This document shows positions 20,714-29,469 of a stretch of 64,000 nt of DNA, one piece after another. The stretch lies in assembly GCF_026153455.1 (NCBI RefSeq), contig NZ_CP110629.1, forward strand, positions 2,542,001-2,606,000. The letters run 5' to 3'. Below the pieces are notes generated by a model. The model saw only the letters and a list, made by a program, of their open reading frames with translations, did no database searches and was not told the origin of the DNA. The stretch is from Marinimicrobium sp. C6131 (GTDB lineage: Bacteria; Pseudomonadota; Gammaproteobacteria; Pseudomonadales; Cellvibrionaceae). Position 1 is the stretch's first letter. Every line of letters starts with the position of its first letter. Position numbers and translations under genes: made by a program.

Positions 20714-20740
20714 CACCACCCGACGGGTCGTCGGATGGTG
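20714..20740 (-). terminator. hairpin between efp and epmA
   Basis: 12-bp inverted repeat, 11 of 12 paired (CACCACCCGACG / CGTCGGATGGTG, 3-base loop), in the 69-base efp-epmA gap. On the minus strand it is followed by CCCCCCTCCC rather than a U-run. It could be a partial terminator or RNA-processing site keeping epmA below efp; this is inference from position. Confidence 0.45.
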
Positions 20741-20750
20741 TGGCCAGGCA

Positions 20751-21323
20751 TCAGTCCTTGGACGCACGGCCCAGGTATTCGCCGGTGCGGGTATCCACAC
20801 GGACCACATCGCCCACATTCATGAACAGCGGTACCTTCACCACCGCACCGGTGCTCAAGGTCGCGGGCTTGGTGCCGCCCTGGGCGGTGTCACCTTTGAG
20901 GCCCGGATCGGTTTCAGTCACTTCCAGTTCCACGTGGTTGGGCGGCGTCACCGCCAACGGGGCGCCATTGAACAGGGTGATCACGCATTTGTCCTGCTCC
21001 TTGAGCCACTTGGCCGCATCGCCCACAGCACTTTTGTCCGCCTGGTGCTGCTCAAAGGTGGTAGGCTCCATAAAGTGCCAGAACTCGCCATCGTTATAGA
21101 GGTATTCCATATCCAGGTCAGTCACGTCGGCCCCTTCCAGGCTCTCGCTGCCGCGGAAGGTACGCTCCCACACACGCCCGGTTTTCAGGTTGCGCAGCTT
21201 GACCCGGTTGAAGGCCTGGCCCTTGCCCGGCTTGACCAGCTCGTTCTCGACAATATTACAGGGGTCGCCATCGAGCATGACTTTCAGACCGACGCGGAAA
21301 TCGTTGATAGAATAGGTGGCCAT
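20751..21323 (-). CDS. efp: elongation factor P
   Basis: Three-domain translation factor that relieves ribosome stalling at polyproline. 190 residues, with an N-terminal KOW-like domain starting MATYSINDFRVGLKVMLDG. The modification loop VKPGKGQAF places Lys at position 34, the residue beta-lysylated by EpmA/EpmB. The C-terminal signature TDPGLKGDTAQGGTKPATLS is present. The Lys34 loop type agrees with the adjacent EpmA/EpmB enzymes rather than EarP rhamnosylation. Only 35 bases separate it from the divergent epmB, so their promoters must overlap. Confidence 0.98.
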   Translation of the reverse strand: MATYSINDFRVGLKVMLDGDPCNIVENELVKPGKGQAFNRVKLRNLKTGRVWERTFRGSESLEGADVTDLDMEYLYNDGEFWHFMEPTTFEQHQADKSAVGDAAKWLKEQDKCVITLFNGAPLAVTPPNHVELEVTETDPGLKGDTAQGGTKPATLSTGAVVKVPLFMNVGDVVRVDTRTGEYLGRASKD

Positions 21324-21358
21324 TACGCCCTCTCGCTTCTCTGGATTAAAAGGCGCAC

Positions 21359-22384
21359 ATGATACATCGAACTGCTGCCACTTGGCAGGCCCCCGCCGGC
21401 AAAAGTGCCCCCCGCTGGCAAAACGAGCTGGCGGATCTCATTCGCTCACCCGGGGAACTGATCGCCCTGCTGGAGCTGGACCCGACCCAACTGCCAGCGG
21501 CCCTCGCCGCCAGCCAGGACTTCGCCCTGCGGGTGCCCCGCGCCTTTGTCGAGCGGATGCGCAAGGGCGACCCGGATGACCCACTGCTGCGCCAGGTGCT
21601 GCCCCTGGGCGAGGAGCTTCAAGCGGCCCCGGGCTACAGTCGGGACCCCCTGGGCGAAGCCGACGCCAACCCTCACCCCGGATTGATTCACAAATACCAG
21701 GGGCGGGTGCTGTTGATTGTGTCCGGCGGCTGCGCGATCAACTGCCGCTACTGTTTTCGTCGCCACTTCCCCTATGCCGACAACAACCCGGGCCGGGCCC
21801 GCTGGCAGGAGGCACTGGATTACATTGCCGCCGACCAGAGTATCACCGAAGTGATCTACAGCGGCGGCGACCCGCTGAACGCCCCGGACCGGCAACTGGC
21901 CTGGCTGACCGAGCGGGTGGCGGCCATCCCCCACATCAAACGCCTGCGGGTCCATACCCGCCTGCCGATCGTGCTGCCCAACCGGATTGACGATGACTGC
22001 CTGAACTGGCTCACCGGCCATCACCTGCACACCACCCTGGTGATCCACAGCAACCACCCCCGTGAGATTGATGACAGTGTGGGAGCCGCGCTGAGCCGTC
22101 TGCGCCAGGCGGGCATTACGCTGCTCAATCAGGCGGTATTGCTGCGGGGCATCAATGACCAGGCGGCCACCCTGGCTGCGCTGAGTGAGCGTTTATTTGA
22201 GTGGGGCGTACTGCCCTATTACCTGCACCTGCTTGACCCGGTCGCCGGCGCCCACCATTTTGACGTGCCGGAGCATGAGGCGCTCGTCCTGATGGACCGC
22301 CTGCGCGCCCGACTGCCCGGCTACCTGGTACCCCGGCTGGTGCGGGAAATCGCCGGGGAGCCCAACAAGACCCCCATCGCCTGA
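21359..22384 (+). CDS. epmB: EF-P lysine 2,3-aminomutase
   Basis: Radical-SAM enzyme converting (S)-alpha-lysine to (R)-beta-lysine for EF-P modification. 341 residues, shorter than clostridial KamA because the C-terminal tetramerisation part is missing, as in E. coli YjeK. The cluster motif CAINCRYCFRRHFPY (Cys-x3-Cys-x2-Cys) and the SAM-binding VIYSGGDPLNAPD are clear, and the PLP region near the C-terminus (HYLHLLDPVAGAHHF-like) is present. Divergent from efp with a 35-base gap. Confidence 0.95.
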   Translation: MIHRTAATWQAPAGKSAPRWQNELADLIRSPGELIALLELDPTQLPAALAASQDFALRVPRAFVERMRKGDPDDPLLRQVLPLGEELQAAPGYSRDPLGEADANPHPGLIHKYQGRVLLIVSGGCAINCRYCFRRHFPYADNNPGRARWQEALDYIAADQSITEVIYSGGDPLNAPDRQLAWLTERVAAIPHIKRLRVHTRLPIVLPNRIDDDCLNWLTGHHLHTTLVIHSNHPREIDDSVGAALSRLRQAGITLLNQAVLLRGINDQAATLAALSERLFEWGVLPYYLHLLDPVAGAHHFDVPEHEALVLMDRLRARLPGYLVPRLVREIAGEPNKTPIA

Positions 22385-22498
22385 GCCGTGTCCACCAGCC
22401 TGCTCTGCTACCGGCGGAGCGATCTGCTATAGTCAGGACAATTCAAGCCGGACCGCCACCTCCCCATGGCACGGCGACCGCCCCAGACAGGATAGTGA

Positions 22499-24304
22499 AT
22501 GACCGCCGACATGCCGCCGAACGAGCTGCTGAACCGTTTCAAAGTCCCGCCCCAGGACCTGGACACACTGTCGTTTTGTGCCCCCAAGGCCGGCAAAGTC
22601 GCCGACTGGGTACGCGCCCTGCCCATGACCCGCATCAGTTTCGTAAGCAGTCTGCTGTACAAGGCCCTCCCGGAAATCGGCCGGCTCAAAACGACTCCCC
22701 AGGTGCGCCTGGACATGCTCGAGGCGCTGCGGCCCGCCGTTCAACAGGCCATTCAGGGGCTGACGCCACAGTTTCTCAACCAGCCCCTGATCCTGCCCGA
22801 GGCCGCCCGCAAAACCGCTACCGTCGCCCAGGCGCTGCAGAAACACATGAGCAACGCCTACCTGGTGACGGTGCGTGAACTCGGGCAGGTGACCAAGGGG
22901 GATGCCGAGACCCTGCAGAACCGGCGCGCTCTGGCGCTGCACCGGGCCATGACCGGCCTGGGTCTGCTACTACTGCGCAGTTACCAACTGTACACCCCGG
23001 TCCCCAGCCGGTTGTGGCTGGAAATCCATACCCTGTACCAACTGGCCGAGCAGTGGCAGGTTCACCGACAGACGGTGACCGAACCCTTGCCCGGTCACCA
23101 GTTGACCAACACCATTGAACGCTGCTACCAGCGCCTGCTGTTACTCGCCAGCGCCCGCCCCAACCAGTTGCGCCAGACCGAAGTCAGTAACACCTACGAC
23201 GCCCTGGAGCAGTTGGCGCCACTGGCGCACATGGTGGCCTATGACCCGGTCCAGGAGGACAACCTGTTTGCGGTTGTGCTGGACAGCGATAGCGCCCCGT
23301 TATACAAATCCCGACTACCGGAGGCACCCGGCGGTGCCATCCGCGAGCTCGATACCGGACCGGTGGTCACCGCGCTGGAAGAGGCCCGGGCATCGCTCGG
23401 CGCCCGTCCGGGCGGTGGCCGGGACAGCCTGGGACTGACGCTCTCGCTCAACGAGCACCTGAGCCACTCCTGGCACCTGCTTGCCCAGCGCAGCTTCGAA
23501 CGACGCGCCAGCGGCGGGCAGATGAATGTCACTATCGGCCTGTCCAACGTGCACTTCCAGATGGCCGGTGGGCAGCCCTTCAAGCTGTTTATGAACCAGG
23601 CCACCCATGTGCACCGCGAGGAAGACGGTCTGTTTGGCGGACGCCTGCCCACGGCGGCCACCGCCGAGCCGGACCCCTGGGGTTCCGCGTTCGACGCCGG
23701 CGGCGGGAAACTGGCTGGCGATCATCTGGCCACCTTCAACATCGAACACAACATCCGCCAGCGTCAGCAGCAGGACTACCGGGGCGATCACCCGACTTTT
23801 CAGGTTCCCATCGTGGACGTCAGCCTGGGGGGCTACTGTCTGGAGTGGCGCGAGCAGGTTCCGGCCCAATTGAAGGCGGGAGAATTACTGGGCCTGCAGG
23901 AAGCGGGCCGACTGAAATGGAGCATCGGTGTGGTTCGCTGGGTTCAACAGTCCCGGGAGTCCACCCTGATTGGCGTACAGACGCTCGCCCCTCAGGCATC
24001 GCCCCTCGGGGCCGCAGTGATCTACAAAACCGGGGGGTTTTCAGAGTTCCTGCGTGCGCTGGAAATTCCGCCGCTGAAAGCCATCAACCAGCCGGCCACC
24101 CTGATTACCAACGCCGTAACCTTTCATGAATACAGCAAAGTGCGCCTGTACCGGCGCAACAGCGGTCAACAGGAAGACAACCACAGAACCCAGACCACCG
24201 TACAACTCACCCGGCGACGTTTTTCCACTGGCGCCATCAGCCAGTTTGAGTTCCGCGAGCTGATGCCCGGCCAGGGAGATGCGGGCGATGGCGACGACTT
24301 ATAG
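22499..24304 (+). CDS. PilZ-like domain protein, otherwise unknown
   Basis: 601-residue cytoplasmic protein with no signal peptide or membrane segments. The N-terminal 370 residues are largely helical and unrecognised. A PilZ-like segment lies around 415-510: the D-x-S-x-x-G motif is present (D440, S442, G445 in VDVSLGGYCLEW), but the preceding arginine motif is irregular (R420, R422; no clean RxxxR), so c-di-GMP binding is uncertain. It lies 226 bases upstream of fimX on the same strand, a setting that suggests a role in c-di-GMP-dependent surface behaviour. Function is otherwise unknown. Confidence 0.7.
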   Translation: MTADMPPNELLNRFKVPPQDLDTLSFCAPKAGKVADWVRALPMTRISFVSSLLYKALPEIGRLKTTPQVRLDMLEALRPAVQQAIQGLTPQFLNQPLILPEAARKTATVAQALQKHMSNAYLVTVRELGQVTKGDAETLQNRRALALHRAMTGLGLLLLRSYQLYTPVPSRLWLEIHTLYQLAEQWQVHRQTVTEPLPGHQLTNTIERCYQRLLLLASARPNQLRQTEVSNTYDALEQLAPLAHMVAYDPVQEDNLFAVVLDSDSAPLYKSRLPEAPGGAIRELDTGPVVTALEEARASLGARPGGGRDSLGLTLSLNEHLSHSWHLLAQRSFERRASGGQMNVTIGLSNVHFQMAGGQPFKLFMNQATHVHREEDGLFGGRLPTAATAEPDPWGSAFDAGGGKLAGDHLATFNIEHNIRQRQQQDYRGDHPTFQVPIVDVSLGGYCLEWREQVPAQLKAGELLGLQEAGRLKWSIGVVRWVQQSRESTLIGVQTLAPQASPLGAAVIYKTGGFSEFLRALEIPPLKAINQPATLITNAVTFHEYSKVRLYRRNSGQQEDNHRTQTTVQLTRRRFSTGAISQFEFRELMPGQGDAGDGDDL

Positions 24305-24530
24305 GGCCACAGTCCCGCAAACGGAAAGCTGATTCACAAAATGACCATCAATTCTGGGTTGTTGGCGGATATATCAACATTGGTATTGAGGGTATTTGTC
24401 AATCAGTTAATATAGCTGAAACGAACAGGATTAAAGGGATGACAACCCCTGTCCGACGCACGGAAGCATTCATCGACCGAGCGGCCTCACAGACACAGGT
24501 CAGGCTTGCAAGAGAGTGCAGTAACCTTTT

Positions 24531-26627
24531 ATGGATTCCAACGAGACAATCCGCCTGCTGATTTTGAATGACTCCCGCTCAGAGGCCGAGCGGTTGACCA
24601 GCATGCTCCACAACGCCGGGCGCTCCAGTCGCGCCCAGCACGTCGACAGTGAGGAACGCCTGGGAAAGCTGCTACAGGAGCAGACCTGGGACCTGCTCAT
24701 TGGTCATGACAAGACCACCAATGTCACCCCCGAATCCGCCATTCGGCAGATCCGCCGTCTGAACCGCGATGTGGCCGTGATCCTGCAAACCGACGATGAA
24801 ACCAGCGCGGCCGTGGTCGACGGGATGAAACTCGGCGCAGCCGATGTGGTACGCCTGGACGAAGACCAGCACCTGCTGCTGGTCATCCAGCGCGAAATGG
24901 ACAACCGGGAGCAGCGTCAGCAACGACGCATCGCCGACCGCCGTTTCCGCGAAGCCGAGCGCCGCAGCCAGGCCCTGCTGGACAGCTCCCGGGATGCCAT
25001 CGCCTACGTGCAGGACGGCCTGTACCTGTACGCCAACGAATCCTTTGCCGAATTGTTCGGCTATGAGGATCGCGATGATATCGACTGCCTGCCCATCATG
25101 GACATGGTGGCCGAAAAGGATCACAAACAGCTCAAGCAGTTCCTGAAAAACTTCACCCTTAAAGGCGATGACGCCGAGACCACCAAGGTCGAGTTTGAGG
25201 GGGTCAAACACAACGGCGAAACCACCCATATCAGCCTGGAAGTCTCCCGGGCCACCTATGATGAAGAGCCCTGCATCCAGTTTCTGGCCCGTGCCGGCGT
25301 CGCCGAGACCAGCGAGGAACTGGAAGCGCAAATCGCCCAGATCAAATGGCAGGACCTGGCCACCGGGCTGTACAACCGCCAGTATCTGGTGGACCGCCTG
25401 GAAAAGATGCTCACCGGTGAGGGGGGCAAGCAACCGGCGGAAGCCAGCCTGATTTACATTGACATCGACCACTACGCCGAACAGGTCCAGGCCGCGTTCG
25501 GCGTCGCCGGTGCCGACATGGCCCTGAGCGACATCGCCACGTTACTGCGTGAGCACGCCCAGGACAATGATCTGCTGGCCCGTTTCGGCGACAGTGCCTT
25601 TATTCTGCTCGCACCCAACATCAAGCCCGACGCCGCGGTCATGCGGGCGGAGAAAATCTGCAAAGCCATCGAAGACCACATCGTCGATGTGGACGGCAAG
25701 ACCATTCAACTGACCGCCAGCATCGGCGTTTCCCTGATCAACGACACCAGCTCCAGCGCCGAGTCCGTGATTGAACAGGCGGTCAGCGCCATGGAAAAGG
25801 TCCGCGCGGAAAGCCAGGGTAACGCCGCGCGCCTGTACGAGCCGGAAATGACCGCTGATGAACGCAAAGAGCGGGATGTGATGGCCGAGGTGCAGCACGC
25901 TCTGGACAATGACCGGTTCCGTCTGCTGTTCCAGCCGATCATCAACCTGCGGGGCTCGGACGACGAGTACTACGAGGTGTTGCTGCGCCTGCTGAACGCC
26001 GACGATGAAGAGGTTTCCCCCACCGAGTTCCTCGACGCCGCCGCGAAGATGAACGTGATTCACAAAATCGATCGCTGGGTGGTTCTGGAGTCGATCAAGA
26101 TGCTGTCCCAGCATCGCAGCAAGGGTAACCACACGAAGCTGATCATCAACCTGAGCGGCCAGTCCCTGTGCGACGACAGCCTGCCGCCCTGGCTGCGGGT
26201 CGCCTTCAAGGCCGCGAAACTGCCCACCGATGCCATCGTCTTCCAGGCCAGCGAGGTGGATATCACCAATCACCTGACCGCGGCCAAGGCGTTCGCCAAG
26301 CATCTGGAGAAATTCAACAGTTGTCTGAGCATCAGTGGTTTTGGTTGCTCACTCAACCCCTACAACGTCTTCAAGCACGTGCCACTGGGCTTTGTGAAAG
26401 TGGACGGCTCATTTACCCAGGACATCCAGAACAACAATGAAAGTCCGGATACCCTGGTAGAGCTGATCAAGAAGTTGCACGAGGAAGACGTGACCACGGT
26501 GGTGCCCTTTGTGGAAAACGCCAGCGTGTTGGCGACCCTGTGGCAGGCCGGGGTGCATTACATTCAGGGGTATTATCTGCAGGAGCCGAGCAAGTCGATG
26601 GATTACGATTTCAATATGGAGAGTTGA
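24531..26627 (+). CDS. fimX: FimX-type degenerate GGDEF-EAL c-di-GMP receptor
   Basis: 698 residues with REC-like (about 1-125), PAS (about 140-265), GGDEF (about 275-430) and EAL (about 445-690) domains, the order and length of Pseudomonas FimX, which binds c-di-GMP through its EAL domain and controls type IV pilus assembly. Both catalytic signatures are degenerate as in FimX: GDSAF at 353-357 for GGDEF and EVL at 482-484 for EAL, with SGFG replacing DDFG. The REC domain lacks an obvious phosphoacceptor context. The serB gene is convergent downstream, as in Pseudomonas. No pilus genes are in the window. Confidence 0.85.
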   Translation: MDSNETIRLLILNDSRSEAERLTSMLHNAGRSSRAQHVDSEERLGKLLQEQTWDLLIGHDKTTNVTPESAIRQIRRLNRDVAVILQTDDETSAAVVDGMKLGAADVVRLDEDQHLLLVIQREMDNREQRQQRRIADRRFREAERRSQALLDSSRDAIAYVQDGLYLYANESFAELFGYEDRDDIDCLPIMDMVAEKDHKQLKQFLKNFTLKGDDAETTKVEFEGVKHNGETTHISLEVSRATYDEEPCIQFLARAGVAETSEELEAQIAQIKWQDLATGLYNRQYLVDRLEKMLTGEGGKQPAEASLIYIDIDHYAEQVQAAFGVAGADMALSDIATLLREHAQDNDLLARFGDSAFILLAPNIKPDAAVMRAEKICKAIEDHIVDVDGKTIQLTASIGVSLINDTSSSAESVIEQAVSAMEKVRAESQGNAARLYEPEMTADERKERDVMAEVQHALDNDRFRLLFQPIINLRGSDDEYYEVLLRLLNADDEEVSPTEFLDAAAKMNVIHKIDRWVVLESIKMLSQHRSKGNHTKLIINLSGQSLCDDSLPPWLRVAFKAAKLPTDAIVFQASEVDITNHLTAAKAFAKHLEKFNSCLSISGFGCSLNPYNVFKHVPLGFVKVDGSFTQDIQNNNESPDTLVELIKKLHEEDVTTVVPFVENASVLATLWQAGVHYIQGYYLQEPSKSMDYDFNMES

Positions 26628-26645
26628 GTTCGGCAACGGTAACGG

Positions 26646-26690
26646 CGGATGCGGGCTTCGCCCTTATCCGCCCTACGCGGATTTTCGGAT
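26646..26690. repeat. partial copy of the 105-bp repeat
   Basis: A short segment (GGTAACGGCGGATGCGGGCT ... TTATCCGCCCTACG) matching the first 45 or so bases of the repeat at 44753-44857. It lies immediately upstream of the full copy at 26713-26816. Confidence 0.7.
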
Positions 26691-26712
26691 TGTCGTGCAC
26701 TCATGGTTGGGT

Positions 26713-26816
26713 GACGGCGGATGCGGCGCCTAATCGCTGCGCTCGGCCCCTACGCGGATCTATACCGCTGCGCTCGGCCGTAGGGCGGATAATCCAAAGG
26801 CGCATCCGCCGTTACC
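26713..26816 (-). repeat. 105-bp intergenic repeat, copy 1
   Basis: Near-identical to the reverse complement of 44753-44857. Shared blocks include GACGGCGGATGCGGCG/CGCCGCATCCGCCGT, AATCGCTGCGCTCGGCCCCT, TATACCGCTGCGCTCGGCCG and GGCGCATCCGCCGTTACC. Ends are inverted (GGCGGATGCG / CGCATCCGCC), so it folds into a long imperfect hairpin. It lies between the convergent fimX and serB genes. Confidence 0.85.
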
Positions 26817-26843
26817 ATTGTCCGAACATCCGCCGTCACCACC

Positions 26844-28067
26844 CTACGACAAATCCCCATGCTCCCGATCGCGAAAACCCAACAAATACAAAATCGCATC
26901 CAACCCCAAGGTCGAAATCGCATGCTCCGCCGAGGCCTTCACCAACGGCTTGGCCCGGAACGCGATGCCCAAACCGGCGGCGTTCAACATGGGCAGATCA
27001 TTGGCGCCATCACCCACGGCAATTACCTGCTCGGGGGTAATGCCCTCGCGCTCCGCCAACTGCTTGAGTAACTGCGCCTTGCGCGCGCCATCCACCACCG
27101 TGCCCGATACCTGTCCGGTCACCTTGCCGTCGACAATCTCCAGCTCGTTGGCGTAGACATAATCCACACCCAGGCGCTGCTGCAGAAAGCGGCCAAAGTA
27201 CTCGAAGCCTCCCGAGAGAATCGCGGTTTTGTAACCCAGCTTTTTCAAGGTGGCGATCAGCTTCTCCGCCCCTTCGGTCAGGCGCAGGTTGCGAGCAATA
27301 CCCTCAAGCACCGACTCATCCAACCCTTTGAGCAGGCTCAGGCGCTTGGCGAAACTCTGCTGAAAGTCCAGCTCCCCGCGCATGGCCGCTTCGGTAATGG
27401 CAATCACCTCATCACCCACGCCGGCGGCTTTGGCGAGCTCATCGATCACCTCCGCCTCAATCAGGGTGGAGTCCATGTCGAAACACACCAGGCGGCGATT
27501 GCGCCGGTAGGGAGTGTCCTTCTGAAACGCAATATCCACTTCCAGGCGGGTGGACAACTCCATCAGATCCGCCCGCAGCGCCTGAGTGTCCGCCGGCGCG
27601 CCGCGCACCGAAAATTCCACACAGGCACTGCTGTGCGTATCCAGCGCATCCAGCGGTACCCGGCCGGACAGGCGATTGATGTGGTCGATATTGAGCCCGT
27701 GGCGCACGGTCACCGCGGTCAGCTCGGCAATCTGCTCGGCCATCACCTGCCGGGACAGCAGGGTCACGATATGCCGCGGTTTGCCCTGCTGGTCCACCCA
27801 CTCCTGATAGCGTCGATGCTCGATGGACTCAAAACGTACCCGCACACCCAGGGCATCGGCGCGGGTGCGAATGGCGCTCTGCAACGTCTCGGCCGTGGCC
27901 CGGCCGGGCTCTAGCGCCACCAGCATGCCGAGCGCCAGATCATCGTGAATCACCGCCTGGCCGATATCCAGAATGCTGGCGCCGAAGCCGGACAGCTCGG
28001 CCGCGAGCGAGGAGGTCACTCCGGGTTTGTCATCCCCGAAAACGTTGATCAGTACGATGTCTTTCAC
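26844..28067 (-). CDS. serB: phosphoserine phosphatase with ACT domains
   Basis: Last step of serine synthesis, dephosphorylating O-phosphoserine. 407 residues: two ACT-type regulatory segments (about 1-80, opening IVLINVFGDDKPGVTSSLA, and about 95-180), then a HAD phosphatase domain with motif I FDMDSTLIEAEVIDELA (nucleophile and acid Asp), motif II SGGFEYFGRF and motif III AVGDGANDLPMLNAAGLGIAF. The length matches the long pseudomonad-type SerB, not the 322-residue E. coli enzyme. Divergent from an AhpA/Smp-like gene, as serB is from smp in E. coli. Confidence 0.96.
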   Translation of the reverse strand: MKDIVLINVFGDDKPGVTSSLAAELSGFGASILDIGQAVIHDDLALGMLVALEPGRATAETLQSAIRTRADALGVRVRFESIEHRRYQEWVDQQGKPRHIVTLLSRQVMAEQIAELTAVTVRHGLNIDHINRLSGRVPLDALDTHSSACVEFSVRGAPADTQALRADLMELSTRLEVDIAFQKDTPYRRNRRLVCFDMDSTLIEAEVIDELAKAAGVGDEVIAITEAAMRGELDFQQSFAKRLSLLKGLDESVLEGIARNLRLTEGAEKLIATLKKLGYKTAILSGGFEYFGRFLQQRLGVDYVYANELEIVDGKVTGQVSGTVVDGARKAQLLKQLAEREGITPEQVIAVGDGANDLPMLNAAGLGIAFRAKPLVKASAEHAISTLGLDAILYLLGFRDREHGDLS

Positions 28068-28267
28068 ACGGACTCACTTGGTTGGCAATAAGGAATGGGA
28101 CGGGCGGCAATTATACCGGTTCCCCGGGGACAGATGCCATGCGTTGATGTTTCTGTGGCCTTTATCAAATCCCCGGGTCAACGCGCTGGCATCCACGGGA
28201 AGAACGCCCGTAAAATAGGCCACTTTGTATCGGGTGCCCCACCGGGTACCCACACTCAAGGATCTGC

Positions 28268-29392
28268 ATGGCCCTCTACGCTCGACTCAAGCCCCACTGG
28301 CAACCCATTGCCGGCACCGCCCTGATTGTGCTGCTCGGCCTGTTGGCCGCCGGGTTACACACCCGAGCCAGCCTGCACACCCAAAGTCAGCAACTGGACC
28401 GCTTCGGGCAGACTCTGGCCCGCAGCACCGCCCAGCGCGCTGTGGACGCCACTCTGAGCCAGGACATGATCAGCCTGCAGGTCGTACTTCAGGAACTGAC
28501 CCGCCACCCACAGGTGATGGGCGCCACCATCCACGATGTGGAAAACCGCCTGCTGGTGCAGAGCGGCTTCCCTCCTGGCGAGGCCGAGCCCGGTCAGTTC
28601 CGTCGCTACACCGCCACCATCGCGCTGGCCGACAACATCGCCGGGCATCTGCAGGTGGCCATGATTCCACCCGCCCTGAGTCCGGCCGACCGACAATTCC
28701 TGCTCCTGTGGAGCCTGCTGACCCTGACGGCCGCCACCCTGCCCTGGCTACCCGCACTGCGCCGGCCACCGGTCATCGTTCAGGGGCAGTCAGCACCCGA
28801 TGACCCGAGCGCCCGCGCCACCCCGGACGACCCGAGCGATGACGGCGAGCCCGATGCTCCGCCACCCGCCCAACTGCGCCTGCGGTTACGGCTGCTGAAT
28901 ATGGAGACCCTCAGCCGTCAACTGAACGAGGAGAGTTTCACTCAGCAACTGAGCCAGTTCGAGCAACAACTGCGCAACATACTGTCACTGTACAGCGGCA
29001 AACAGGTCGCCCTGTCGGGCGATACCCTGTTGATCGACTTCTCCGGCGAAAGCCACAGCGACTGTGCTTTTCGTGCGCTGTGCAGCGCCCAGTTGCTGGG
29101 GGAGCTGTCACACCTGAACCCGGGCCCGAAGCTCAAACTGGCCGCGCGTATCCATCCGCTGCCCCACACCAACCTGGCAACCTCCTTCCAGTACCAGCAG
29201 AGCGCCGCAACGCCCGGCGTCAATGGTATCGAGATCGCACCGGAACTGATTGACGATGAACTGCACCAGCACCTCGAACTGGACTCGGATACCGGTGTAC
29301 TGATCGGTGTCAAAGCCCCCTACCGGCAATTGCTCGACAAGCAGCAGGCACAGCTGCAACGGCTGATCGGCGCGGACCCGGACCGTCATTAA
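28268..29392 (+). CDS. AhpA/Smp-type membrane protein with cyclase-like C-terminus
   Basis: 374 residues. A first membrane helix (about 15-33), a periplasmic region (about 34-135) with VDATLSQDMISLQVVLQELT and HDVENRLLVQSG typical of the Smp/AhpA family, a second helix (about 140-160), a Pro/Asp-rich linker, then a soluble domain (about 200-370). That domain has the spacing of a class III nucleotidyl cyclase fold (YSGKQVALSGDTLLIDFSGE, ...AFRALCSAQLLGEL), but no metal-binding Asp pair can be assigned. Gene order next to serB supports the family. The function is unknown; the cyclase-like reading is inference. Confidence 0.7.
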   Translation: MALYARLKPHWQPIAGTALIVLLGLLAAGLHTRASLHTQSQQLDRFGQTLARSTAQRAVDATLSQDMISLQVVLQELTRHPQVMGATIHDVENRLLVQSGFPPGEAEPGQFRRYTATIALADNIAGHLQVAMIPPALSPADRQFLLLWSLLTLTAATLPWLPALRRPPVIVQGQSAPDDPSARATPDDPSDDGEPDAPPPAQLRLRLRLLNMETLSRQLNEESFTQQLSQFEQQLRNILSLYSGKQVALSGDTLLIDFSGESHSDCAFRALCSAQLLGELSHLNPGPKLKLAARIHPLPHTNLATSFQYQQSAATPGVNGIEIAPELIDDELHQHLELDSDTGVLIGVKAPYRQLLDKQQAQLQRLIGADPDRH

Positions 29393-29469
29393 TCCTTCAT
29401 CGCTTCGTCACCGGAGCGTCACAGTTCGGCCCTAGCCTCGGCGGAAGAGTCCACCGAGGTCAGCCGTCC

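Noticed and set aside
26636..26843. Short frames across the 105-bp repeat region downstream of fimX.
   Set aside because: They are translations of the repeat itself, present in other frames at the second copy, and have no coding character.
28074..28259. A 61-codon minus-strand frame between serB and the Smp-like gene.
   Set aside because: No sensible N-terminus or composition; the region is a divergent promoter gap.
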